A stretch of 7,564 nt of DNA from a bacterium (GCA_030619425.1 JAUXBJ010000065.1:1-7564); one strand, 5' to 3'; positions 1 to 7,377 are shown, counted from the first letter of the stretch. Notes: a model not told the origin generated them from the sequence alone. Program-made: numbers and translations.

Positions 1-224
1 AAGCCGTCGTGTCCCACCACCCAGCCGTCGGCGCTGTCGACGAAATAGACGTCCCGCAGCACGTTCTGCGTACCGCTGTTGGGGAAATCAACGTAAAAGC
101 GAAAGCAGCCCTCACAGACGGGTGTGACAATCCGCTGGTCCGAACAGCCAACAGATATGATCGTGCGTACCACGATAGCCAGAAGCGGCGCCGCAACAAG
201 TCGAAGTGAATGCTGGTCACGCAT
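1..224 (-). CDS. Lipoprotein with YCF48/BNR-like repeat (partial, 5' end only)
   Basis: This open frame starts at ATG 224-222 and runs off the left edge of the window, giving 74 complete codons with no stop. The N-terminus has Arg residues (R2, R8), a hydrophobic stretch (about residues 9-26, interrupted by R20) and a lipobox-like S-V-G-C with Cys27 as the likely lipidated residue, so I infer export and membrane anchoring. The mature part contains a CxxC pair (Cys37, Cys40). Residues 58-74 read DVYFVDSADGWVVGHDG, the typical start of a YCF48/HCF136-type beta-propeller repeat (pattern VxFVDxxxGWxVGxxG). In many bacteria such lipoproteins are uncharacterised; the family is named for a photosystem II assembly factor, but nothing here points to photosynthesis. 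GGAG lies about 10 nt upstream of the start. The gene is 66 bp downstream of the patatin-barrel gene on the same strand. The overlapping plus-strand frame at 9-209 has no family signature and is a shadow. Confidence 0.72.
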   Translation of the reverse strand, partial: MRDQHSLRLVAAPLLAIVVRTIISVGCSDQRIVTPVCEGCFRFYVDFPNSGTQNVLRDVYFVDSADGWVVGHDG

Positions 225-255
225 TTTATGAGTACTCCGTCGTAGTTCTCTAAAC

Positions 256-285
256 AGTATCAACATCATCATACCTTAGCGTCAA
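256..285 (-). promoter_or_regulatory. Candidate sigma-70-type promoter for the lipoprotein gene
   Basis: On the minus strand TTGACG (285-280, 5 of 6 to the -35 consensus) is followed after 18 bp by GATACT (261-256, 4 of 6 to the -10 consensus). A transcript would start near 249, giving a leader of about 25 nt before the ATG at 224 that includes the GGAG ribosome-binding site. It would let the lipoprotein be transcribed separately from the upstream patatin gene. This is a consensus match by eye only, and the organism's sigma factor preferences are unknown. Confidence 0.35.
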
Positions 286-290
286 GCATA

Positions 291-2903
291 TTAGAAGGCC
301 AGGCCGATGTTTATATAGTAACGTTCGAACCCTTCGTCCGCCGCGCCGTACCCAAACTCAAAGGGACCGATAGGCGAATCGAAAGCGGCTGCCAGCCCGA
401 AACCGTGACGCAAACCGCTCAGCTTGATATCGTCCGCGCTGCCATAGACATCACCGGTATCATAGCGAAAGTTCAGGTAGAGCCGCAGCGGCAGTTTGAA
501 TCTGAACTCGTGTGACATCGCAAAGACTTTGTCGCCGGAAAGCTGGTCGGTGCGAAAGCCGGCGAACGAATGCATCCCGCCGATATAGAATTTCTCCGAG
601 GGCGGCAGGCCGGACCGTGACAAACCGACAGCGATTTTGGGGTGATAGTTCAACCGCCGCCCCAGTGACCAGTACGCCTCCAAAGAGGAATAGAACTTGG
701 TATACTCGACCTCGCCGCCGAGACTCTTGCCGGTAAACTGTAACTCGAAAAGATGTTTCTTGCCTGACTCCGGGAATGGGATGCGGTCAAAAGTCTCCAC
801 CAGCGACTCAAGTTTGAGAGCGCGCAGACCGAAGCTCTCGCTGGTCTGAGTCCTGGGGAATTCGTACTCCACCTCTTCCACCACCAGCCCCGCTGTAACG
901 ATGCCCAGCCGAGATATTTGCTGTCCAAATCGCAGGACGAAGCCGGTGCGATTCTCGTCACGTTCGTCGACCACACGGCCGTCGACATCGTAAACGTTGC
1001 GGTCAAGACGGGTGTGATATATCCGTGCTTTGGCTGTCAGATACGTAGAGAAGAGGCGGTCCGCTTTGAAATCGAGGTAGTATGCCTGTCGATCCTGAGC
1101 GTAGCGAGCGTGCAGAAGATATTGCAGCCCGGCACCCATAACGTTGTTATCGAGGAACTCGGCGAACTCCTCTGATTGGTATTTGTCGTCCCAGTGCCAA
1201 CCCAGGCGCAGTTGATGAGCCTGCTTTTCTTCCACGCTGATTTTCAGCTCGGCGCCCTGCTCGCACGGCGTCAGGTCAACCGTGACGCGACTGAACAGGT
1301 CCGATGCGTAGATATTGGCCAGGCCGCGCGAGGCCCGTCCGGTGGAGTATGGCTGTCCTGCCTTGAGCGGAAAGTTGGTCTTGATCATCCAGTCCTTAGT
1401 GCGATCATTGCCGCTGATGTCAACGTGGGTCAATACCGCTTCGTCAAGTACCACTTTCAAACGAGTGCCGCAGTCGGTCAGTGATATCGCCTCGATATCA
1501 GCCAGATCGTAACCATCACTACGGTACAGGCCCAGCATACGGTCCAAACCGCGGCGCAAAGACTCTGATGTCATAACTGTGTCCCCGCCTCGAAGCAAAT
1601 GCAGAAGCAGAGAATCCGGATACATCGCATTGCCGACCAACTCTACCTGTACGTCAGTCCATTTTTGGGTCGGTGTTGCGTTGATGGTCAAGCTCAGCCG
1701 TCGGTCATGCACGCCGTGATCGTCGACCAGGCCGAGTTGTGCTTCCAAACAAAACAGATTCAACTCAAGGTATATTTCTTTGAGCACAGCGATCAGTTGG
1801 CTCTGACTAAATGTGCGATCCAGTAGACGTTCTTTGAAACGGGCGGCATAATGTTGAGCGCAACTGTCGAATTGCATCGAGACAACAGCGAAACTGGTGC
1901 TGTCCTGCTTCTCTCGCAGCAAAGCAATGATACTGTCGGCGGCCGTCAAGCCGACCCGGTAACCGATCTCAATCAGGCTATCCCTGGCCTTGAAATCGGA
2001 CATCTCGATACCGTCCAGCGGCGGCTCAATGGGGTAATCGGCTTTGAGCAGTTGAGTTGCGAGCTTGTCGGCTGTCATGATCGATGTCACCTGGTTGGCA
2101 ATATCCAGCGGCGTTGAAAGCTCGTCTTTCGGCAGAAGAGGGCTGACGGTGTTGACGGCAACAGTGAAGCTCACCGAGTCGCTCATATTCCGCACCAGAT
2201 CGACCGGTATCGGTGTCACCATGCCGCCGTCCATCAACAACTGGTTGCCTTTGTCCAGCGGCGTGAAGGCCAGGGGGAAACCCATCGTAGCTCGCATGGC
2301 GTCGGCCAGGGAGCCTGAGTCGAGCACGATTTCACGTCCACTGACAATGTCGGTGCTGATGGTCTTGAAGGGGATCGGCAGCCGGTCGAAGTTACCCGCT
2401 GCATGGTAGTTGGCCCGCGTCGTCAAAGCTGTCAGAATCGTGGTCAGCTTTTGCCCGGCCGTCAAAGCCCGGGGGATCACGGGTTTGAAGCCATCGAAGC
2501 GAATCGATAGCAGATGCCGGTCGCGCTCTTCCCGCTGGGTGAGGAACATGGTTCGACGCGACGGCTGATTGGAAAGAAGACCGGTCAAATCGAGGTTGCG
2601 AACGATGTCGGCCAACTCGTCGGGGCTGTACCCACAAGCGTAGAGGCCGCCGATAATCCCGCCAATAGATGTCCCGGCGACGGCCTCAATCTCGACACCT
2701 TTTTCTTCAAACGCCTTCAGCAGGCCGATGGTGGCAATGCCGCGCGCCCCGCCCCCGGAAAGGGCCAGCAGGACATGGTAGCGCTCACCATTGTCGTGCG
2801 GGTCCAGTCCATCAAGACCGCCGATGAGAATATCAGAAGCGGCTTTAACCGGCAGGATGATTACAACCAGCGCCGGCAACAGCCATGTCAACAGAGTTTT
2901 CAC
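291..2903 (-). CDS. Patatin-like phospholipase with POTRA-like domains and BamA-type outer-membrane barrel (type Vd-like)
   Basis: An 870-residue protein. A signal peptide covers residues 1-21/22 (hydrophobic 3-18, cleavage near VKA-A). The patatin domain spans about 42-255, with the oxyanion loop GGGARG (50-55), nucleophile motif GTSIG (Ser79) and the DGG motif with catalytic Asp225, so the Ser-Asp dyad of a lipid acyl hydrolase (phospholipase A) is intact. Residues about 336-412, 413-490 and 491-560 each show a beta-alpha-alpha-beta-beta pattern consistent with POTRA domains. Residues 561-870 are alternating aromatic/polar strands of a surface-antigen (Omp85-like) barrel, with a loop-6-like GGMHSFAGFR (775-784) and a C-terminal Phe after YYINIGLA, a typical beta-signal. 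The order patatin-POTRA-barrel is that of PlpD/FplA type Vd autotransporters, which expose or release the lipase at the cell surface. PlpD has one POTRA; this protein seems to have more. No clear Shine-Dalgarno precedes the ATG at 2903, but the signal peptide supports it. Confidence 0.9.
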   Translation of the reverse strand: MKTLLTWLLPALVVIILPVKAASDILIGGLDGLDPHDNGERYHVLLALSGGGARGIATIGLLKAFEEKGVEIEAVAGTSIGGIIGGLYACGYSPDELADIVRNLDLTGLLSNQPSRRTMFLTQREERDRHLLSIRFDGFKPVIPRALTAGQKLTTILTALTTRANYHAAGNFDRLPIPFKTISTDIVSGREIVLDSGSLADAMRATMGFPLAFTPLDKGNQLLMDGGMVTPIPVDLVRNMSDSVSFTVAVNTVSPLLPKDELSTPLDIANQVTSIMTADKLATQLLKADYPIEPPLDGIEMSDFKARDSLIEIGYRVGLTAADSIIALLREKQDSTSFAVVSMQFDSCAQHYAARFKERLLDRTFSQSQLIAVLKEIYLELNLFCLEAQLGLVDDHGVHDRRLSLTINATPTQKWTDVQVELVGNAMYPDSLLLHLLRGGDTVMTSESLRRGLDRMLGLYRSDGYDLADIEAISLTDCGTRLKVVLDEAVLTHVDISGNDRTKDWMIKTNFPLKAGQPYSTGRASRGLANIYASDLFSRVTVDLTPCEQGAELKISVEEKQAHQLRLGWHWDDKYQSEEFAEFLDNNVMGAGLQYLLHARYAQDRQAYYLDFKADRLFSTYLTAKARIYHTRLDRNVYDVDGRVVDERDENRTGFVLRFGQQISRLGIVTAGLVVEEVEYEFPRTQTSESFGLRALKLESLVETFDRIPFPESGKKHLFELQFTGKSLGGEVEYTKFYSSLEAYWSLGRRLNYHPKIAVGLSRSGLPPSEKFYIGGMHSFAGFRTDQLSGDKVFAMSHEFRFKLPLRLYLNFRYDTGDVYGSADDIKLSGLRHGFGLAAAFDSPIGPFEFGYGAADEGFERYYINIGLAF

Positions 2904-2967
2904 TTGCCAAGTAGACGCATTGAGCGATTCATTAGGCTTTGAACGACTTGCACCTCAGAGGCAACTT
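2904..2967. promoter_or_regulatory. Divergent intergenic spacer, presumed to carry two promoters
   Basis: This 64-bp gap separates the minus-strand patatin-barrel gene from the plus-strand operon, so both leaders and at least one promoter each should lie here or overlap the gene ends. On the plus strand TTGCCA (2904-2909) matches the -35 consensus at 5 of 6, but the hexamer 17 bp later (ATTCAT) is a poor -10. No convincing pair was found on the minus strand. The promoter role is inferred from gene arrangement, not from clear boxes. Confidence 0.3.
2957..2961 (+). promoter_or_regulatory. Ribosome-binding site fixing the methyltransferase start
   Basis: AGAGG sits 6 nt upstream of ATG 2968. 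The reading frame is open further upstream to 2791, but that extension would run over the divergent gene's signal-peptide region and has no family resemblance. This site plus the family-typical N-terminus starting at MVSITKKEQK decides for 2968. Confidence 0.6.
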
Positions 2968-3768
2968 ATGGTGTCGATAACCAAAAAGGAACAAAAAGAT
3001 ATCAAGTCGTTGCACACGCGGAAAGGTCGCCGTGCCTTGGGCAGGTTCGCGGCTGAAGGAGTGCGGCTGCTTGAGGAAGCGATACGGCACGATGTCCGCC
3101 CTGAACTGTTGCTCTGGTCACCGGCGCTACTGGCGGAACGCGGTCATCATCTGGTCGGGCAATTCCGCCGGCGTCGGGTTCAGGTTGTCGAAGTCTCTGC
3201 GCGCGAGTTGAACGGATTCTCAGAGAGCGTAACTTCGCAGGGAATCATAGGCGTATTCGATTTGCCGCGAAGCTCGGCCGATGAACTTCTCCGCCCGGAG
3301 CATCGTACAGTACTATTGTGCGATGGGATATCGGATCCGGGCAATCTTGGCACGCTCTTGCGGTGTGCTTTAGCCTTTCGCTTCAACCCTGTGCTGCTGG
3401 CGGGTAAGTGCGCCGATCCGTATGCACCGAAGGTGGTGCGAGCCAGTGTTGGCGCCATCTTCGGCGTGGACCTTATTCGCACAGCGGCAGACGATGTAGC
3501 AGCATTGGTCGGCAGAGGAAAGTTCCGACTGATTGCCGCCGATGTAAATGGTAAGAGCGACGCGGCGGATCTCAGAAGCGCCAGGCGTAGCCGGCTGATC
3601 CTGGCTGTCGGTTCGGAAGCTGAAGGCCTTTCCGAATCGATCCTGAAGGTTTCGGACTGCCGATGGAAATTGGAACATGAAAAATGTGTGGATTCTCTCA
3701 ACGCCGCCGTGGCGGCGGCGATAATGATGCAGCGAATCTACCATCACACCATAGGAAAACGTAGCTGA
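2968..3768 (+). CDS. SpoU/TrmH-family RNA 2'-O-ribose methyltransferase
   Basis: A 266-residue predicted S-adenosylmethionine-dependent SPOUT methyltransferase that methylates a ribose 2'-OH in rRNA or tRNA in the cytoplasm. The N-terminal part (about 4-95) looks like the L30e-like SpoU substrate-binding domain, with a basic opening and the FAAEGVRLLEEA segment (27-38). The knotted catalytic domain follows with all three motifs: motif 1 DGISDPGNLGTLLR (119-132, with Asn126 and Arg132), motif 2 LAVGSEAEGLS (212-222) and motif 3 SLNAAVAAAI (243-252). Length is normal for RlmB/TsnR-like members; the exact target nucleotide cannot be read from sequence, so no symbol is given. It heads a three-gene plus-strand operon and its TGA shares one base with the next ATG (sequence TGATG), suggesting translational coupling. 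The earlier in-frame ATG at 2791 was rejected because it overlaps the divergent gene. Confidence 0.92.
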   Translation: MVSITKKEQKDIKSLHTRKGRRALGRFAAEGVRLLEEAIRHDVRPELLLWSPALLAERGHHLVGQFRRRRVQVVEVSARELNGFSESVTSQGIIGVFDLPRSSADELLRPEHRTVLLCDGISDPGNLGTLLRCALAFRFNPVLLAGKCADPYAPKVVRASVGAIFGVDLIRTAADDVAALVGRGKFRLIAADVNGKSDAADLRSARRSRLILAVGSEAEGLSESILKVSDCRWKLEHEKCVDSLNAAVAAAIMMQRIYHHTIGKRS

Positions 3769-4811
3769 TGAAGAATTCAGTGATGGCCGTTGGTCTGGCC
3801 TTGTTGATGCATCTGTCGCCTTGTTGGGCGCAGGAAGTTGAGCAGGAATCGAAAGGGTTATTCGCCACCCGCGAGTTGGAGTCGTCCGCCTTGCCGGGCA
3901 ACGGCAACAAGATAGTCATAAAAGCAGCCGCTAGTCTGCAGGGTGAGTTGACCATCCTGGCAACCGCGACCGATTCTGCGATCTTGACCTATACCAAGAG
4001 AGCTCGCACCTCGCGCAAGTCGCAAGCGGTGGACTATCTCGATCAGATCGCGGTATCACTCAGTGCGGCGCCGACCGGGCTGCGGCTGGAGATGCGCGCC
4101 CCGAATCCCGCCCCGTGGAAGGATGATGAATCCGGCCTGGTTGAGGCGATGGTGGAGATTCCAGAGGGCTTCGAGGTCGAGATCGACGCAGCTTACTTTG
4201 ACATCGACGCTGACGGTCCCTTTGTCTCTTTTGAGAATACGACCTCGCTGGGCCGTTTGGATGTGGCTCACATCTCGGAACGACTGGAGGTGGAGACGGC
4301 CAACCGCCGCGTTACCGTTACCGACATCTCGGGACAAATTCGTGTCGTTACTACCAATTCGAGGTTGACGGCCGAAGGCATAAGCGGTCTGACACAACCG
4401 GCCGTGTTCCGAAATGATGGTGGTGACATTCGTATTAATGGACTCACCGGTGGCCTCAACGTCAAGAATGCGTATGGCCGGATTGAAATCGTGGACTGGG
4501 ACGCCGGTGACGAGAAAAGCTACATCCGGTGTACGTCCGGACCGATACTGATCATCCTCAGCGATCTGAACGCCGGGCAACTCCTGGTCACCAACAAGTA
4601 CGAGGATATTGAGTTGCGGCTTCCACAGGAATTCTCCGCAGTCCTGGCGATGGCGGTCGATGAAGGCGGCAAGATCGAGGCGGAGAACTTTCCCTTCACG
4701 ACGGAACTGGTAGAACCCAATCGGCTGAATCTCCTCGTGGGTGACGGCCGAGCCATGATAAGCGGTTCCGTTCGAGGCAAGGGCAACATTTACGTTTCAG
4801 CCGGTGAGTAA
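3768..4811 (+). CDS. Exported DUF4097-like beta-solenoid protein
   Basis: A 347-residue protein with a signal peptide (1-21, cleavage near CWA-QE) and no other membrane segment, so probably periplasmic or surface-attached. Residues about 45-115 form a beta-rich start. From about 152 to 285 the chain shows short repeating strands roughly 18-21 residues apart, visible as ERLEVETANRRVTVTDIS (171-188), GQIRVVTTNSRLTAEGIS (189-206), then GGDIRINGLTGG (218-229). This pattern of beta-strand rungs with G, N, S and T at turns is typical of the DUF4097/putative adhesin beta-helix. No catalytic motif is visible and no enzymatic role can be assigned. The start overlaps the methyltransferase stop by one base, with AGGA about 11 nt upstream, and the stop lies 11 bp before the SppA start. 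It is therefore most likely co-expressed with the SppA fusion, but a functional link is inference. Confidence 0.8.
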   Translation: MKNSVMAVGLALLMHLSPCWAQEVEQESKGLFATRELESSALPGNGNKIVIKAAASLQGELTILATATDSAILTYTKRARTSRKSQAVDYLDQIAVSLSAAPTGLRLEMRAPNPAPWKDDESGLVEAMVEIPEGFEVEIDAAYFDIDADGPFVSFENTTSLGRLDVAHISERLEVETANRRVTVTDISGQIRVVTTNSRLTAEGISGLTQPAVFRNDGGDIRINGLTGGLNVKNAYGRIEIVDWDAGDEKSYIRCTSGPILIILSDLNAGQLLVTNKYEDIELRLPQEFSAVLAMAVDEGGKIEAENFPFTTELVEPNRLNLLVGDGRAMISGSVRGKGNIYVSAGE

Positions 4812-4815
4812 GGAG
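4810..4815 (+). promoter_or_regulatory. Strong Shine-Dalgarno for the SppA fusion, overlapping the upstream stop
   Basis: AAGGAG begins inside the TAA stop of the DUF4097-like gene and lies 7 nt before GTG 4823. This supports the GTG start, which also yields a well-formed signal peptide, and suggests that ribosomes ending on the upstream gene can re-initiate here. Confidence 0.75.
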
Positions 4816-4822
4816 CTTCATT

Positions 4823-7234
4823 GTGAATAACCGCAGGATTCGATGGTTTGTGCTGATCGGGATAGTCGTCGTGACTATCGGCGGAACGGCCTCAGCTCAG
4901 AGAGTTTCAAAACTTCAGTCCGTCTTTTACTACCAACCGGCGGCGTCAGTGTTCGGGCCGGAAGCGGCCTGGGTCAACCCGGCCGGACTGTCGCGCTATG
5001 CGGCTTCATCGTTTCAGCTCATGACGAGCTATGACCATGACAAGTTGGGCCGCAGTTGGGGTTTTGTCACCAACCGTGATCGGCTGGCGACGGCCTACCG
5101 TAGTCTTTACAATCCCGACGGTGATGACTTCAAGGAGTATCTGTTTGCACTGGGCATGACTCTGGGAAGCGGTACGCACCTGGGAGGTTCCTATCGCTAT
5201 TTCAAAGAGGGTCCGCCCGATCTCCACCGGAGGCATTTCTGGAATGTCGGACTGGCGGGTGGGCGCGATAAGTTTCGCTGGGCGGCGGTCTTTGAGAACC
5301 TTAACCGTGCTCGCAACGATGAAGGACATCGGACCGAAACCGAAATGCGTTATTCGGCGGCCTATCGTCCGATGGGACGACGGCTCACCCTGTCGGTTGA
5401 CATGTTTCTCTCGACCAGGACCAGACTGTCCAACGCCGATTACGTTTACCACGCAGAACTGGCTACGAATAACGGACTCTACCTTCGAGGGTATCTGGAT
5501 TCCGACCGAAACTTCCAGATCGGATTTCGGGCTAACTTGCTTAACTACTTTGTGGGGTCGCAGGCTCACTTCACCGATGGCGGCGATCACCGGCACACCG
5601 ACGTATATGTCGGCAGCACTAATTTGCGGCAACCGTCCGTGATCCCACCGCGCGGTCGACGGGTGACGCTCGGTCTCTCCGGCTCTCTGTCCGAAAACCC
5701 TCCGCAGCCGATCATCGGACGCAAGCGCACGCCGTTCGCGACGTTGATCACCAACATTTACCGAGCGTCTGAGGATCCATCGGTCGATGAGATGCTCATC
5801 AGTTTGCGCGGCTTGTCTATCGGGTTTGCTCAGGCTCAGGAGTTACGCGCCGCCCTGGTCGATTTCAAGAACCACGGCAAACCGATCACATGTCACCTGT
5901 CGCGCTCCGGCAACATCTCTTACTACGTTGCCAGTGTCGCCGACCGCATTCTCATGGCGCCGGTGGACCAACTCAAATTAGTTGGGCTGAGGGCGGAGTT
6001 GACGTTCTACGCCGGCAGCTTTGACAAACTGGGTATCAAGGCCGACATCATGCAAGTTGGTGATTACAAGACGGCTGCGGAACAGTACACTCGAAGCGAA
6101 TCTTCCCGTGAAAACCGCGCCCAGATCAATCGGTTGCTCGATGATTTGTACGATCAGTTGGTAACAGCCATTGCCGATGGACGCACACTGTCAGCCGACT
6201 CAGTCAGGAACCTGATCGACACCGGCCCGTTCAGTTCCCCCGAGGCGATTGAGTATGGTCTCGTTGACGGCCTGAGCTATCGGGACGAACTCGACAACAA
6301 GTTCTTGTCGCCACTTCCCCAAATAACATTCAAGAGATACCTCAGAGATACTTTGCTGAACGACGGCTGGCCACCCCAGCCGGTAATAGCGATGGTGGTA
6401 GCCGAAGGCGAAATCAGTTCAAAAGGCGGCGATCCGTTCAGCCGCGGTCAGAGTGTCACTCCGGCCTTGATGAACCTTGGTTTCGCCCAGGCGATGGGTC
6501 ACCCGTCGGTGGCGGGCGTGGTGCTGCGTATCAACTCCCCCGGCGGTTTCGCGCTTGCCGGAGAGGACATTCATCATATTGCCGGCAAAGCTGCTGAGCG
6601 CAAACCGCTCACCGTCTCCATGGCCAACGTGGCTGCATCCGGCGGCTACTACGTCGCCATGCCGTCGCAATACATCTTCGCCGAGCCAGGCAGCATCACC
6701 GGGTCGATCGGCATCTTCGGGGGTAAGGCTGACCTTAGCGGCTTGTATGACAAAATCGATCTCGGCAAGGAATTGTACACCCGTGGTCGGTACGCCGGTA
6801 TGCTCACCACCATGCGCCCTTTCACTGATGATGAACGCCGTAAGTACTTCTCACACCTGGAGGCTTTCTATGGTCACTTTCTTGAGTTAGTCTCCGAGAG
6901 TCGCAAGCTGGGAATCGACTCGGTGGATGCTCTGGCGCAGGGGCAGGTGTGGACCGGTCGGGAAGCAAAACAAAACGGTCTGATCGATGAACTGGGAGGT
7001 GTTAGGCAGGCGCTCGACTACACTGCTCGGCGGGCCGGAGTTGATGACTACCGTGTTGCCGTCTACCCGGTGAAGCGACCCTTGTTTCTCCTGCCGGGGC
7101 GATCTTTGTTCTGCGTGGTGGCGGGACTCCTCCTGGGCGAATCGAACGTCGTGGACGACGGAATCAACCTGCTCCCTGATCTTTGCGAGGAAGGCATCTA
7201 CGCCCGGATGCCGTATGATCTTCACATCGAATAA
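4823..7234 (+). CDS. sppA: SppA-type signal peptide peptidase fused to an N-terminal outer-membrane-barrel-like domain
   Basis: An 803-residue protein starting at GTG. A signal peptide (1-25, cleavage near ASA-Q) is followed by about 240 residues (32-270) rich in short alternating strands and containing PEAAWVNPAGLS (46-57), the NPAG hallmark of OMPP1/FadL- and PorV-type outer-membrane proteins. From about 300 to the end it is an SppA (peptidase family S49) with two tandem domains. The catalytic Lys is probably Lys416 in GDYKTAAE and the nucleophile Ser606 in AASGGYY, 190 residues apart, close to the 200 of E. coli SppA (Lys209, Ser409). The NSPGG segment (571-575) and GSITGSIGIFGG (623-634) are also typical. 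SppA normally degrades cleaved signal peptides at the inner-membrane periplasmic face. The extra barrel suggests an outer-membrane location here, which is inference. Last gene of the operon; likely terminated at 7378-7399. Confidence 0.9.
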   Translation: MNNRRIRWFVLIGIVVVTIGGTASAQRVSKLQSVFYYQPAASVFGPEAAWVNPAGLSRYAASSFQLMTSYDHDKLGRSWGFVTNRDRLATAYRSLYNPDGDDFKEYLFALGMTLGSGTHLGGSYRYFKEGPPDLHRRHFWNVGLAGGRDKFRWAAVFENLNRARNDEGHRTETEMRYSAAYRPMGRRLTLSVDMFLSTRTRLSNADYVYHAELATNNGLYLRGYLDSDRNFQIGFRANLLNYFVGSQAHFTDGGDHRHTDVYVGSTNLRQPSVIPPRGRRVTLGLSGSLSENPPQPIIGRKRTPFATLITNIYRASEDPSVDEMLISLRGLSIGFAQAQELRAALVDFKNHGKPITCHLSRSGNISYYVASVADRILMAPVDQLKLVGLRAELTFYAGSFDKLGIKADIMQVGDYKTAAEQYTRSESSRENRAQINRLLDDLYDQLVTAIADGRTLSADSVRNLIDTGPFSSPEAIEYGLVDGLSYRDELDNKFLSPLPQITFKRYLRDTLLNDGWPPQPVIAMVVAEGEISSKGGDPFSRGQSVTPALMNLGFAQAMGHPSVAGVVLRINSPGGFALAGEDIHHIAGKAAERKPLTVSMANVAASGGYYVAMPSQYIFAEPGSITGSIGIFGGKADLSGLYDKIDLGKELYTRGRYAGMLTTMRPFTDDERRKYFSHLEAFYGHFLELVSESRKLGIDSVDALAQGQVWTGREAKQNGLIDELGGVRQALDYTARRAGVDDYRVAVYPVKRPLFLLPGRSLFCVVAGLLLGESNVVDDGINLLPDLCEEGIYARMPYDLHIE

Positions 7235-7301
7235 CCCCCCTGCGCAACTGAAGATCTTGTTATTGGACTTTCCCAAAAAATCTATGGGTTGAACCGCGAT
7301 C

Positions 7302-7318
7302 GTAGACCGAAACCCGCC
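7302..7318 (+). repeat. Degenerate lone copy of the TCGAAACCC repeat
   Basis: GTAGACCGAAACCCGCC is a diverged direct copy of the unit at 7327-7343, with core CCGAAACCC (7307-7315) differing by one base. It shares the 10-mer GAAACCCGCC with the copy at 7427-7436, so the array contains two end subtypes (CCCGCC and CCCCTG). Confidence 0.5.
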
Positions 7319-7326
7319 TCTTAACC

Positions 7327-7375
7327 GTAGGTCGAAACCCCTGCGCTGAAAGTCCGCCGTAGGAGGGGTTTCGAC
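7327..7375. repeat. Palindromic repeat unit 1 (REP-like hairpin)
   Basis: GTCGAAACCCCT (7331-7342) and its exact reverse complement (7364-7375) form a 12-bp stem with a 21-nt loop. The left arm extends to GTAGGTCGAAACCCCTG (7327-7343), which is also a perfect 17-bp inverted match to 7468-7484. The organisation resembles REP/BIME-type extragenic palindromes. Whether it is dispersed in the genome cannot be seen from one window. Confidence 0.7.
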
Positions 7376-7377
7376 AC

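Noticed and set aside
9..209. Plus-strand open frame of 66 codons
   Set aside because: It is antisense to the lipoprotein frame, which has a lipobox, a ribosome-binding site and a recognisable repeat; the plus frame has none of these.
2791..2967. In-frame 59-codon N-terminal extension of the methyltransferase
   Set aside because: It overlaps the start of the divergent patatin gene, shows no family similarity, and a well-spaced AGAGG precedes the ATG at 2968.
4056..5632. Long minus-strand frames antisense to the DUF4097-like and SppA genes (up to 208 codons)
   Set aside because: They mirror strongly supported plus-strand genes and show no signal peptides, domains or ribosome-binding sites.
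7217..7256. Inverted repeat GATCTTCA (7217-7224) / TGAAGATC (7249-7256) as a terminator
   Set aside because: The 8-bp stem is AT-rich, the 24-nt loop is long, it overlaps the stop codon and only a broken T-run follows. The hairpin at 7378-7392 is far better.
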